From positions 1 through 49,837 of the forward strand of contig NZ_JAQUVG010000012.1 in the NCBI RefSeq assembly GCF_028693495.1: a stretch of DNA of 49,837 nucleotides, read 5' to 3'. This document shows positions 25,510 to 33,486 of the stretch, piece after piece (positions within the stretch are counted from its first letter, which is position 1; the number at the start of each line of letters is the position of its first letter). This stretch comes from Zoogloea sp. Its GTDB lineage: Bacteria; Pseudomonadota; Gammaproteobacteria; Burkholderiales; Rhodocyclaceae. Below the pieces are notes generated by a model. That model saw only the letters and a program-made list of their open reading frames with translations, had not been told where the DNA came from and ran no database searches. The position numbers were made by a program, and so were the translations under genes.

Positions 25510-25538
25510 TTTACACACCCCCGTAGCATCTCTATAAT
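25510..25538 (+). promoter_or_regulatory. Sigma-70 promoter of the tRNA operon
   Basis: TTTACA at 25510-25515 and a perfect TATAAT at 25533-25538 are separated by exactly 17 bp, and the first tRNA begins 17 bp downstream. The following gcgg is a GC-rich discriminator, as expected for a stringently controlled stable RNA promoter. Confidence 0.85.
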
Positions 25539-25554
25539 GCGGTCTTCGTTGGAC

Positions 25555-25630
<76 letters not shown>

Positions 25631-25644
25631 AAAAGTTCGTTCGG

Positions 25645-25720
25645 GTCCCCATCGTCTAGAGGCCTAGGACACCGCCCTTTCACGGCGATAACCGGGGTTC
25701 GAATCCCCGTGGGGACGCCA
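25645..25720 (+). tRNA. tRNA-Glu (TTC), first copy
   Basis: A 76-base cloverleaf with encoded CCA. The acceptor stem is GTCCCCA / TGGGGAC, the anticodon loop CTTTCAC gives TTC, and the T arm is CCGGGGTTCGAATCCCCG. Confidence 0.97.
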
Positions 25721-25787
25721 GGATCAAAAGTCCTGTGCAGCAGTACAGGCAGTTGTAGCGCAAGCGCTGCAGCAGCAAGGTTAAAGC

Positions 25788-25864
25788 GGAGTGGTAGTTC
25801 AGTTGGTTAGAATACCGGCCTGTCACGCCGGGGGTCGCGGGTTCGAGTCCCGTCCACTCCGCCA
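25788..25864 (+). tRNA. tRNA-Asp (GTC), first copy
   Basis: A 77-base cloverleaf with encoded CCA. The acceptor stem is GGAGTGG / CCACTCC, the anticodon arm CCGGC-CTGTCAC-GCCGG gives GTC, and the T loop TTCGAGT is canonical. It is separated from tRNA-Glu by 67 bp. Confidence 0.97.
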
Positions 25865-25877
25865 ACGGTTGTAAATT

Positions 25878-25953
<76 letters not shown>

Positions 25954-25966
25954 AGAGTTCGTTCGG

Positions 25967-26042
25967 GTCCCCATCGTCTAGAGGCCTAGGACACCGCCCT
26001 TTCACGGCGATAACCGGGGTTCGAATCCCCGTGGGGACGCCA
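25967..26042 (+). tRNA. tRNA-Glu (TTC), second copy
   Basis: Identical to the first tRNA-Glu(TTC), with the same spacing after tRNA-Ala to within one base. Confidence 0.97.
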
Positions 26043-26077
26043 GGATCACACGTCCTGTGCAGCAGCAAGGTTCAAAT

Positions 26078-26154
26078 GGAGTGGTAGTTCAGTTGGTTAG
26101 AATACCGGCCTGTCACGCCGGGGGTCGCGGGTTCGAGTCCCGTCCACTCCGCCA
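26078..26154 (+). tRNA. tRNA-Asp (GTC), second copy
   Basis: Identical to the first tRNA-Asp(GTC), but only 35 bp after tRNA-Glu because the spacer is 32 bp shorter than in the first unit. A strong terminator follows. Confidence 0.97.
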
Positions 26155-26160
26155 ACACTT

Positions 26161-26191
26161 AAAAACCCGTTGATCGTCAACGGGTTTTTTT
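26161..26191 (+). terminator. Rho-independent terminator of the tRNA operon
   Basis: A stem of up to 13 bp (AAAAACCCGTTGA / TCAACGGGTTTTT) around a 3-base loop ends in a T run, starting 7 bp after the last tRNA. Confidence 0.9.
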
Positions 26192-26600
26192 CATTTTCTG
26201 TCACCCAGCAAGCGTCCCGTTCCGGTGTCCCACTTCTTGGGAGACGGAACCTGAACCGCGCATCGCACCCAGCCAAAAACGATCATCTGCTCAACGGGCG
26301 TTTCGTCAGAATCGTTGGGTAATCCTGTCCATCCCCTGCAATGAGCTTGGCATAGGGATCGTTGCCGCTCTGGTGTGTCCCGATCCGGGTGATCTGCGTC
26401 ACTCGCGCCCCGTGCTGTTTTTCCACAAATGTGTCGGGAAATTTTACATTTCCCAGAGTGCGCCTCAGCGGCCTCCGGCAAGCCGCTGTTCTGCCTGCGC
26501 TTTTAAAGCGGGCGTGAATTTTGCTTTGCAGCAAAAACTGATTTTAAGCGTGTGTCCAGGGTGTTATTCACACCCCGCCTGAAGTTTTTTTGTAACGCGC
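26192..26600. other. Long intergenic stretch without a convincing gene
   Basis: About 400 bp between the tRNA terminator and the polysaccharide leader. Short minus-strand frames exist (26191-26481 and 26283-26534), and the stretch ARVTQITRIGTHQSGNDPYA looks partly coding, but frames shift and stop early and I recognise no family. It may be a decayed gene remnant or spacer. Confidence 0.4.
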
Positions 26601-26612
26601 CCAAGCCTCTTT

Positions 26613-26731
26613 GCCCGATACGGGTAATTTTTTTGTATCGGGCCATGATGTTGCATGTAATACCGCAACATTCATATGCAATATTTCGTAAAATGTCGCA
26701 CTGCGGTATGCAAAAGTCCTTGACCTTGCAT
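26613..26731 (+). promoter_or_regulatory. Leader of the polysaccharide operon: promoter, inverted repeat and four TTGCAT boxes
   Basis: A sigma-70-like pair, TTGTAT (26633-26638) and TGTAAT (26656-26661), has 17-bp spacing. An inverted repeat GCCCGATAC / GTATCGGGC (26613-26621, 26635-26643) overlaps the -35. TTGCAT or its complement occurs four times: 26651-26656 (overlapping the -10), 26676-26681, 26708-26713 and 26726-26731, in orientation forward, reverse, reverse, forward. The core TTGCAT..TACCGCA is mirrored by TGCGGTATGCAA at 26702-26713. The region is AT-rich relative to both sides. It looks like an operator array; the regulator is unknown. Confidence 0.45.
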
Positions 26732-26811
26732 GCCAGATAACACTGGGTGGGTCGGCTGCCCGAGTTCGCAAAAAACTGTCCTGGCCGGCAGTTGGGGCGG
26801 AAGGAATAAAC

Positions 26812-28314
26812 ATGGTTACTGCACTGCTCTTCCTGCTGGGTTTCGTCGTATCGGCGGTTGCCATCCGTTACGCCATCCACGCAGCGTTCCGCTTCAACAT
26901 CGTCGACAAGCCGGGGGGGCACAAGGCCCACACCCATGTCACCCCCGCCGTGGGGGGCGCGGGGATCCTCGCGGCAAACCTGCTGGCCCTCGGGCTGGTG
27001 GGGTATTTCAACCCCGAATTCGGTACAGGTCTGCAGGCCCTGGGCGTGGGCATGGTGATCATGTTTGCGGTGGGCTTTCTGGACGACCTGTTTGCCCTGG
27101 GCTACCGGATCCGCCTGGCCATCCAGGCCGGCGTTGCCCTGCTGATGATCTTCTGGGGGGGCGTGATGCTGCAGGATCTGGGCTACCTCGCCGCCGACGG
27201 TCTGGTCGGCCTGGGCTGGGTCGGGGTGCCCCTCACCATGGTGGCCACCATCGGCGCCATCAACGCCCTCAACATGATTGACGGCATCGATGGCCTGTCC
27301 GGCTCCATTTCCACCATCAGCCTGCTGCTCATCGGCCTCGCCCTGATGCTGGCCGGCGACTGGGTCTACCTGTCCCTGGTACTGATCATGGCCGGCGGGG
27401 TGGCGGGCTTCCTGTTCTACAACCTGCGTTACCGCGGCCAGCGCCGGGCGCGCTGCTTCATGGGCGACAACGGCTCCATGCAGCTGGGCTTCCTGTTTGC
27501 CTGGCTCCTCACCGACCTGTGTCAGGCCGATGTGTCCGGCCGGGTGTTTTCCCCGGTGACCACCCTGTGGCTGTTTGCGGTGCCCCTCATCGACACCCTC
27601 AGCGTCATGCTGCGGCGGCTCTGGATGAAGCGCTCCCCCTTCCGTCCCGACCGTCACCACCTCCACCACCTGTTCCTGCGCGCCGGCTTCCGGGTGCAGG
27701 ACACGGTGCTCATGCTGGCAATGGCGCAGCTCCTGTTTGGGGCCATCGGCCTGGGCGGCATGTACGCCGGCATCTCCGAGCTCGGCATGTTCATCGCTTT
27801 TGGTTTGGCCTTTGGCGGCATCTTCCTGGTGCTGCTGCGCCCCTGGCGCTTTGTGCCGCTGCTGCGGCGTTTTCATCGGCGGCTGGGCTTTACCTCGGTG
27901 CATGCGGTTGGGGTGCATGTCTCCGGTCTCGACCCCAGGGGGCTCGGCGAGTGCGCCAGAAAGGTCAATGCCCTCATCGGCGCCGATTTTGATTTCCGGT
28001 TTACCGCCTACCGCACGTTTGCAGGCCGCGAGGAGTGCTACGGCATCATCGAGCTGGTGGGTGAAGAAGAAGACCTGCCGGTGGACGACGTCCGCAAGAT
28101 CATCATCCGCCTGCGCCGCGAACTCAAGCGCGACGGTCTCAAGGTACGCCAGTACATCCAGCGCGACGACGCCCACGACCGCCGGGTGGGGGGCAAACTC
28201 CCCCATGACAACCGGCGTCAGGCCGAGCGCCGGGCCCAGATCCGGCGCCCAGCCATTTTCCGGGTGCTCAGCGCTGCGGGCGAACCCTGCATCCAGCTTG
28301 CCTTTCAACCCTAA
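26812..28314 (+). CDS. WecA-like undecaprenyl-phosphate sugar-1-phosphate transferase with C-terminal extension
   Basis: This polytopic enzyme should start glycan synthesis by moving a sugar-1-phosphate, probably GlcNAc, to undecaprenyl phosphate. Hallmarks of the MraY/WecA superfamily are GFLDDLFALGYRIRLAIQ, INALNMIDGIDGLSG, FMGDNGSMQLGF and the HIHH-like DRHHLHHLFLRAGF. About eleven membrane segments end near residue 343. The following 155 residues (344-500) are soluble, charged and not part of the usual WecA length of about 350; I do not recognise this domain. A good ribosome site (ggaagga) precedes the ATG. It is the first gene of the polysaccharide operon. Confidence 0.92.
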   Translation: MVTALLFLLGFVVSAVAIRYAIHAAFRFNIVDKPGGHKAHTHVTPAVGGAGILAANLLALGLVGYFNPEFGTGLQALGVGMVIMFAVGFLDDLFALGYRIRLAIQAGVALLMIFWGGVMLQDLGYLAADGLVGLGWVGVPLTMVATIGAINALNMIDGIDGLSGSISTISLLLIGLALMLAGDWVYLSLVLIMAGGVAGFLFYNLRYRGQRRARCFMGDNGSMQLGFLFAWLLTDLCQADVSGRVFSPVTTLWLFAVPLIDTLSVMLRRLWMKRSPFRPDRHHLHHLFLRAGFRVQDTVLMLAMAQLLFGAIGLGGMYAGISELGMFIAFGLAFGGIFLVLLRPWRFVPLLRRFHRRLGFTSVHAVGVHVSGLDPRGLGECARKVNALIGADFDFRFTAYRTFAGREECYGIIELVGEEEDLPVDDVRKIIIRLRRELKRDGLKVRQYIQRDDAHDRRVGGKLPHDNRRQAERRAQIRRPAIFRVLSAAGEPCIQLAFQP

Positions 28315-28329
28315 GCCCAAGGCCCCTCC

Positions 28330-28767
28330 TTGTACGATCGAATCCTCGTGGTGTGCACCGGCAACATCTGTCGCAGCCCGGTTGCCGAATACCTGCTCCG
28401 CAATGCCCTCCAACACGCCGGCCGCACGCCCCAGGTAGCCTCTGCCGGTGTGGGCGCCCTGGTGGGCGAGCCCGCCCACGACACCGCCCTGGCCAGAATG
28501 GCCGAGCGCAGCGTGGACCTCTCGGCCCACCGTGCCCAGCAAGCCACCCAGGCCCTGTGCCGCTGGGCCGATCTGGTCCTGGTCATGGAAAGCCACCACC
28601 GCGAAGCGCTGGGCGACATCGACCCCGCCGTGCGCGGCAAGACCTTTCTGCTCGGGCACTGGAGCAAGGACGAAATCCCCGATCCCTACCGGCGCTCCCA
28701 GGCGGTCTGGGACGAAGCCATTTCCCTCATCGACACGGGCATCGCGGCCTGGGTCAAACGGCTTTAA
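28330..28767 (+). CDS. Low-molecular-weight protein tyrosine phosphatase (Wzb-like)
   Basis: A 145-residue phosphatase with the active-site loop VCTGNICRS (Cys9, Arg15) near the N terminus and the general-acid motif DPYRRS near the C terminus. Enzymes of this kind dephosphorylate the tyrosine kinase that controls polysaccharide export; the matching kinase is encoded at 30176-32410. The start appears to be TTG at 28330, 15 bp after the previous stop, since the conserved YDRILVVCTGN begins at once; no ATG is available. A start codon this weak may keep its level low. Confidence 0.92.
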   Translation: MYDRILVVCTGNICRSPVAEYLLRNALQHAGRTPQVASAGVGALVGEPAHDTALARMAERSVDLSAHRAQQATQALCRWADLVLVMESHHREALGDIDPAVRGKTFLLGHWSKDEIPDPYRRSQAVWDEAISLIDTGIAAWVKRL

Positions 28768-28881
28768 AGGCAGGGTGATCACCATGCGCGCGCCGGTGTG
28801 TTGTGCAGCAGTTAATTGCCCCACCTGGCGTGCCCCGTCATGCTGCGCCGTGTGTCAAACAAACATCAAGACAGGTTATCC

Positions 28882-30102
28882 ATGAAGAGCATTCCGAGCG
28901 GGCTGCGTGCCCGGGTGGCTGCGCCACGTCAGCGACTTGTGCGGCCCCTGCTTTTGGCGGCCCTGTGTGCCAGCCTGGGGGCGTGCGCCCTGGTTCCGGG
29001 TGACAAGGCCTACGGCCTGAGAGATTCCCAATCGGCGGTCAGGCTGCCCACCCGCAGCGCCGACGGTGCCGAGCCCGTACCCGCCAACGTCGCCATCAGG
29101 CCCATCACCGCCGAGCTGATCATCGAGCAGATGACCAAAGCCGCGGCCGAACGGCCCACCGCCACCGACACCAACATCAGCGGCCGGGGTGGCAAGGGCG
29201 GCGTCAATCCCGTTACTGCCCCCGACTACAAGGTGGGCCCCGGTGACGTACTCACCATCATCGTCTGGGACCACCCGGAGCTCACCACCCCGGCCGGCCA
29301 GTACCGCTCTGCCGATCAGGCCGGCACCGTGGTCAACGAAGACGGCACCATCTATTACCCCTACGTGGGCACCCTGCAGGTGGCCGGCAAGACCACCCGC
29401 CAGATCCGTGAGCTGCTGTCGGTGCGCCTGGCCAAGTTCATCGAAAAGGTGCAGCTCGACGTACGCATGGCGGCGTTTCGCAGCAAGCGGGTGTATGTGG
29501 TGGGTGAAGTGGCCAAGCCCGGCCAGCTCGAAATCACCGACATCCCCATGACGGTGCTCGAAGCGGTTAACCGCGCCGGTGGTTTTGGCCCCGAAGCCGA
29601 TCACTCCCGCGTGCTCCTGACCCGCAAGGGCACCACCTACCGGGTGGACATCCAGGCCATGTACGAAGCCGGCGCCACCGAGCAGAACGCCCTGCTGGAG
29701 CACGGCGACATCCTCAACGTGCAAGACCGCAGCTTCAACAAGATCTTTGTGCTGGGCGAAGTGCAGAAGCCCGGCTCCCTGGTCATGACCAAAAAACGCT
29801 CCACCCTCGCCGAGGCCCTGGCCGACACCGGCTACATCGCTCAGGAAAAAGCCAACCCCAAGTGGATCTACGTGATGCGGGGCGAGAGCGACACCCCCGA
29901 ACTCTTCCACCTGGACGGCTCCTCTCCCGATGCCATGCTGCTGGCCGACCGCTTTCCCCTCCGCCCGCGTGACATCGTGTATGTGGATGCCGCCGACGTG
30001 GTGCGCTGGAACCGGGTGATCACCAACGTGCTGCCCACCGCCCAGACCCTGTTCCAGATCAGCGGTACCAGGTACCCGCTGTTTGGCGGCCGCAACCCCT
30101 GA
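28882..30102 (+). CDS. Wza-like outer membrane polysaccharide export lipoprotein
   Basis: A 406-residue exporter. The long N terminus (RARVAAPRQRLVRP) leads into a lipoprotein signal with lipobox SLGAC, Cys35. The polysaccharide export (PES) domain begins at about residue 113 (APDYKVGPGDVLTIIVWDHPEL), with two SLBB domains around residues 200 (KRVYVVGEVAKPG) and 285 (KIFVLGEVQKPG). A C-terminal helix VVRWNRVITNVLPTAQTLF matches the Wza amphipathic helix that spans the outer membrane. The ATG at 28882 is chosen because it gives a proper signal; the frame continues upstream to 28816. Confidence 0.95.
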   Translation: MKSIPSGLRARVAAPRQRLVRPLLLAALCASLGACALVPGDKAYGLRDSQSAVRLPTRSADGAEPVPANVAIRPITAELIIEQMTKAAAERPTATDTNISGRGGKGGVNPVTAPDYKVGPGDVLTIIVWDHPELTTPAGQYRSADQAGTVVNEDGTIYYPYVGTLQVAGKTTRQIRELLSVRLAKFIEKVQLDVRMAAFRSKRVYVVGEVAKPGQLEITDIPMTVLEAVNRAGGFGPEADHSRVLLTRKGTTYRVDIQAMYEAGATEQNALLEHGDILNVQDRSFNKIFVLGEVQKPGSLVMTKKRSTLAEALADTGYIAQEKANPKWIYVMRGESDTPELFHLDGSSPDAMLLADRFPLRPRDIVYVDAADVVRWNRVITNVLPTAQTLFQISGTRYPLFGGRNP

Positions 30103-30175
30103 GCCGCCCCGCACAACGCTCAGCACCTGAAAGCGAAGCCATTCGCCTGACCCCAACACACGCCAAAACAACCGC

Positions 30176-32410
30176 ATGGAAACCGACAAGCTCAAACCCG
30201 CCGCCCTTGCCGGCCAGCAAGTCCCCGATTCCGACGACGCCGGCGAAGGCCTCGCCGTGGGCGAGATCATCGCCGTGGTCATGGAGCACCGCTGGCTGAT
30301 TGCCGCCGTCACCTCTGCCTTTATTGTGCTGGGTGGCGCCTACAGCCTTGTGGCCACCCCCGTCTACAAGGCCGACGGCCTGATCCAGGTGGAAGAAAAA
30401 AGCACCGGCGGCATGTCGGCGGTGATGAAAGACCTGGGCCCGCTGCTGGGCGACAGCACCACCGTCTCGGCGGAGCAGGAGATCCTGACCTCCCGCATGG
30501 TGCTGGGCCGGGTGATCACCAAGCTCAAGCTGGACATCGAAGTGACCCCCAAGACCTTTCCGGTGATTGGCCGCGCTGTGGCCCGCCGCTACAAGGGCGA
30601 CCAACCCGCCAGCCCCTGGCTGGGCATGAACAGCTACGCCTGGGGCGGTGAAGAGGCCCGCGTGGACGCGCTGGAGGTGCCCCGTGTGGCCCTCGACAAG
30701 CCGTTGATGCTGGTGGCAGGGGAGGGCGGCAGCTATACCCTGCTGGACGAGGACGACGACGAAATCCTCAAGGGCCAGGTCGGTGAGCGGGCCAGCGGCA
30801 AGAAATACGAAGTTTTCATCGCCAAGCTCCAGGCCAACCCTGGCACCCGCTTCGTGCTGGTCAAGCAGTCCCAGGAGATGGCCATCAAGCAGCTGCGTGA
30901 AAATTTCGCCGTCAAGGAGCGCGGCAAAAAGTCCGGCATTCTTGAAGCCAGCCTCAGCGGCCCGAACATCGACAAGATCGTCCTGGTGCTGGACGACATC
31001 ATGAACACCTACGTGCGGCAAAACGTGGACCAGCGCTCTGCCGAAGCCGAAAAAACCCTCAAGTTCCTCGAGACCCAGCTCCCCGCCCTGAAAAAGGAAA
31101 TGGACGCCGCCGAGGCCGCTTACAACAACTACCGCCAGTCCCGCGGCTCACTGGACCTCAACCTGGAAACCCAGAGCGTGCTGCAATCGGTGGTCGAGGT
31201 GGACAACCAGATCGTGGCCCTGCGCCAGGAGCGCGACGAGCTGCGCCAGAGCTTTACCACCGAACACCCCCGGGTGCAGGCCGTGGACCAGCGCCTGCTG
31301 CGCCTCAAGGAGCGTCGCGCCCAGTTTGATGCAGATGTAAACAAGCTGCCCGACACCCAGCAAAAGGTGCTGCAGCTGGCCCGGGATGTGGAAGTCTCCA
31401 CCACCCTGTATACCAACCTGGTCAACACCTCTCAGCAGCTCAAGGTTTCCAAGGCCGGCACCGTGGGTGACGTGCGCATCGTGGATGCTGCTGCTGCCAG
31501 CAAAGAACCGGTGGGCATTAAGAAACCAGCGATCCTGGTGGTGGCCCTGCTGCTGGGCCTGATCGCCAGCCTCGCGCTGGTCTGGATCAAGCGCAGCCTG
31601 CGGGTGATGATTGAAGACCCCGAGACCATCGAAACCCAGCTCGGCCTGCCGGTGTACGCCACCATCCCCCACAGCAAGGACGAAGTGGGCATCGTCAAGC
31701 GCGCCAAGGGCAACAAGGCGGGCGAGCTGCTGGCGGTGACCAACCCCGAAGACGACGCCATCGAAAGCCTGCGTGGCCTGCGCACCACCATCCACTTTGC
31801 GCTGATGGACGCCACCCACAACTCCATTCTGATGACCGGCTCCAGCCCCGGCCTGGGCAAGAGCTTCATCTCCAAAAACCTGGGCGCCGTGCTGGCCCAG
31901 AGCGGCCAGCGCATCGTGATTGTGGATGCCGACCTGCGCAAAGGCCACATCAACAAGGAATTCGGCCTGCGCCGGGAGCAGGGCGTTTCGGAATACGTAT
32001 CCGGCACCGCCAGCCTGGAAGAGATCGTCAAGCCCACCAGCGTGCCCAACCTGTGGGTGGTGACCACTGGCCAGATCCCCCCCAACCCCTCCGAACTGCT
32101 GATGCACCTGCGCTTTGAAAGCCTGCTCGAAAAGCTTGGCGAGCAGTTCGACACCCTGATAGTGGATGCGCCGCCGATCCTGGCCGTGTCGGACGCCGCC
32201 ATCATCGGCCGTCTAACCGGCGCCACCCTGATGGTGGCCCGCGCCGGGCGCCATCCGATCGCCGAGCTGGAGCAGGCAGTAAAGCGCCTCAATCACGCGG
32301 GAGTGCAGGTGAAGGGCTTTGTGTTCAATGATCTGGATACGGAGCGGCAGCGCTATCGATACGGGTATAAAGGCTACGTTTATCGATATTCGTATTCGAA
32401 GTCTGCGTGA
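30176..32410 (+). CDS. Wzc-like polysaccharide co-polymerase / BY-type tyrosine kinase
   Basis: A 744-residue inner membrane protein joining a Wzz chain-length domain and a bacterial tyrosine kinase. The first membrane segment is at about residues 38-62 and the second at 450-472 (PAILVVALLLGLIASLALVW); the periplasmic part between has a GNVR/coiled-coil region. The cytoplasmic kinase has Walker A GSSPGLGKS with Lys562, Walker A' VIVDADLRKG and Walker B TLIVDAPP. The tail holds a tyrosine cluster (RYRYGYKGYVYRYSYSKSA), the usual autophosphorylation site reversed by the phosphatase at 28330. It is the last GC-rich gene before the composition shift. Confidence 0.95.
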   Translation: METDKLKPAALAGQQVPDSDDAGEGLAVGEIIAVVMEHRWLIAAVTSAFIVLGGAYSLVATPVYKADGLIQVEEKSTGGMSAVMKDLGPLLGDSTTVSAEQEILTSRMVLGRVITKLKLDIEVTPKTFPVIGRAVARRYKGDQPASPWLGMNSYAWGGEEARVDALEVPRVALDKPLMLVAGEGGSYTLLDEDDDEILKGQVGERASGKKYEVFIAKLQANPGTRFVLVKQSQEMAIKQLRENFAVKERGKKSGILEASLSGPNIDKIVLVLDDIMNTYVRQNVDQRSAEAEKTLKFLETQLPALKKEMDAAEAAYNNYRQSRGSLDLNLETQSVLQSVVEVDNQIVALRQERDELRQSFTTEHPRVQAVDQRLLRLKERRAQFDADVNKLPDTQQKVLQLARDVEVSTTLYTNLVNTSQQLKVSKAGTVGDVRIVDAAAASKEPVGIKKPAILVVALLLGLIASLALVWIKRSLRVMIEDPETIETQLGLPVYATIPHSKDEVGIVKRAKGNKAGELLAVTNPEDDAIESLRGLRTTIHFALMDATHNSILMTGSSPGLGKSFISKNLGAVLAQSGQRIVIVDADLRKGHINKEFGLRREQGVSEYVSGTASLEEIVKPTSVPNLWVVTTGQIPPNPSELLMHLRFESLLEKLGEQFDTLIVDAPPILAVSDAAIIGRLTGATLMVARAGRHPIAELEQAVKRLNHAGVQVKGFVFNDLDTERQRYRYGYKGYVYRYSYSKSA

Positions 32411-32487
32411 TGTGCGGAGTGATTTTTGGTTTAAGTTGGTTGTATAAATAGGTTGGGTTTTTCGTTTTATTTTTCTGGAAAAAGCAC

Positions 32488-33486
32488 ATGCTTGAAAATT
32501 CTACCATTCTGATTACGGGCGGTACGGGCTCCTTCGGTCACAAGTTTGTTCCCATGACGCTGGAGAAATATAACCCGAAGAAAGTCATCATTTATTCCCG
32601 TGATGAGATGAAGCAATGGGAAATGGCTAAGCTTTTTCAGGGCGATTCGCGTGTCCGTTTCTTCATAGGCGACGTGCGTGATCGCGAGCGCCTTTACAGG
32701 GCTCTTGATGGTGTTGACTACGTGGTTCATGCCGCAGCTACCAAGATTGTTCCGACGGCTGAATACAACCCCTTCGAGTGCGTTAAAACCAACATCAATG
32801 GTGCGATGAACTTGATCGATGCGTGCATCGACAAGCGCGTGAAGCGTGTTGTTGCCCTTTCGACCGACAAGGCGAGCAGCCCGATCAACCTTTACGGTGC
32901 GACCAAACTCGCTTCCGACAAGCTTTTCGTGGCGGGTAACTCTTATGCCGGGGGGCATGACACACGGTTTGCCGTGGTGCGCTATGGCAATGTGATGGGC
33001 TCTCGCGGCTCCGTCATTCCTTTCTTCCTGTCGATAAAAGACAAAGGTGTTCTGCCGATCACCGACGAGCGCATGACCCGCTTCATGATCACCCTCGAAC
33101 AAGGTGTCGAGCTCGTCTGGCATGCCTTTGAAGACATGGCTGGCGGTGAGATTTACGTCAAGAAAATTCCGTCGATGAAGGTCACTGATGTTGCGTCTGC
33201 CGTGGCTCCGGAGGCCCGCCAGGAAGTCGTGGGGATCCGTCCAGGTGAAAAGCTCCATGAGCAGATGATTGGCGCCGAAGACTCGATGTTCACCTATGAA
33301 TATCCGGAGCATTTCAAGATTCTGCCGGCGATTCATAACTGGAGCAGTGACCCCTTCCGGATCAAGGACGGCAAGCGAGTGCCGGACGGCTTTGTTTATG
33401 CCAGCGATAACAATTCCGAGTGGATGGAAGTTAGCGAGCTGCAAGGCTGGATCGAAGCCAACAAGAGCAAGATCGGAGCGATCTGA
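32488..33486 (+). CDS. pseB: UDP-N-acetylglucosamine 4,6-dehydratase (inverting) PseB
   Basis: PseB catalyses the first step of CMP-pseudaminic acid synthesis, dehydrating and C5-epimerising UDP-GlcNAc. This 332-residue SDR has the NADP motif ITGGTGSFGHKF and the FlaA1-type catalytic set Asp127, Lys128 and Tyr136 in STDKASSPINLYGATK. VVRYGNVMGSRGSVIPFF and MTRFMITL are typical of the soluble inverting group and differ from membrane-bound PglF/WbpM. The ribosome site is ggaaaaag. It shares one base with pseC (TGATG), so the pair is translationally coupled. Confidence 0.94.
   Translation: MLENSTILITGGTGSFGHKFVPMTLEKYNPKKVIIYSRDEMKQWEMAKLFQGDSRVRFFIGDVRDRERLYRALDGVDYVVHAAATKIVPTAEYNPFECVKTNINGAMNLIDACIDKRVKRVVALSTDKASSPINLYGATKLASDKLFVAGNSYAGGHDTRFAVVRYGNVMGSRGSVIPFFLSIKDKGVLPITDERMTRFMITLEQGVELVWHAFEDMAGGEIYVKKIPSMKVTDVASAVAPEARQEVVGIRPGEKLHEQMIGAEDSMFTYEYPEHFKILPAIHNWSSDPFRIKDGKRVPDGFVYASDNNSEWMEVSELQGWIEANKSKIGAI

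Noticed and set aside
26503..28824. 773-residue minus-strand open frame opposite the WecA-like and phosphatase genes
   Set aside because: Low-complexity His/Gln/Gly sequence antisense to two clear genes; no domain.
32411..32487. Insertion sequence or attachment site at the left island border
   Set aside because: No inverted terminal repeats, transposase or tRNA fragment could be seen; only an AT-rich gap with a possible TATAAA.
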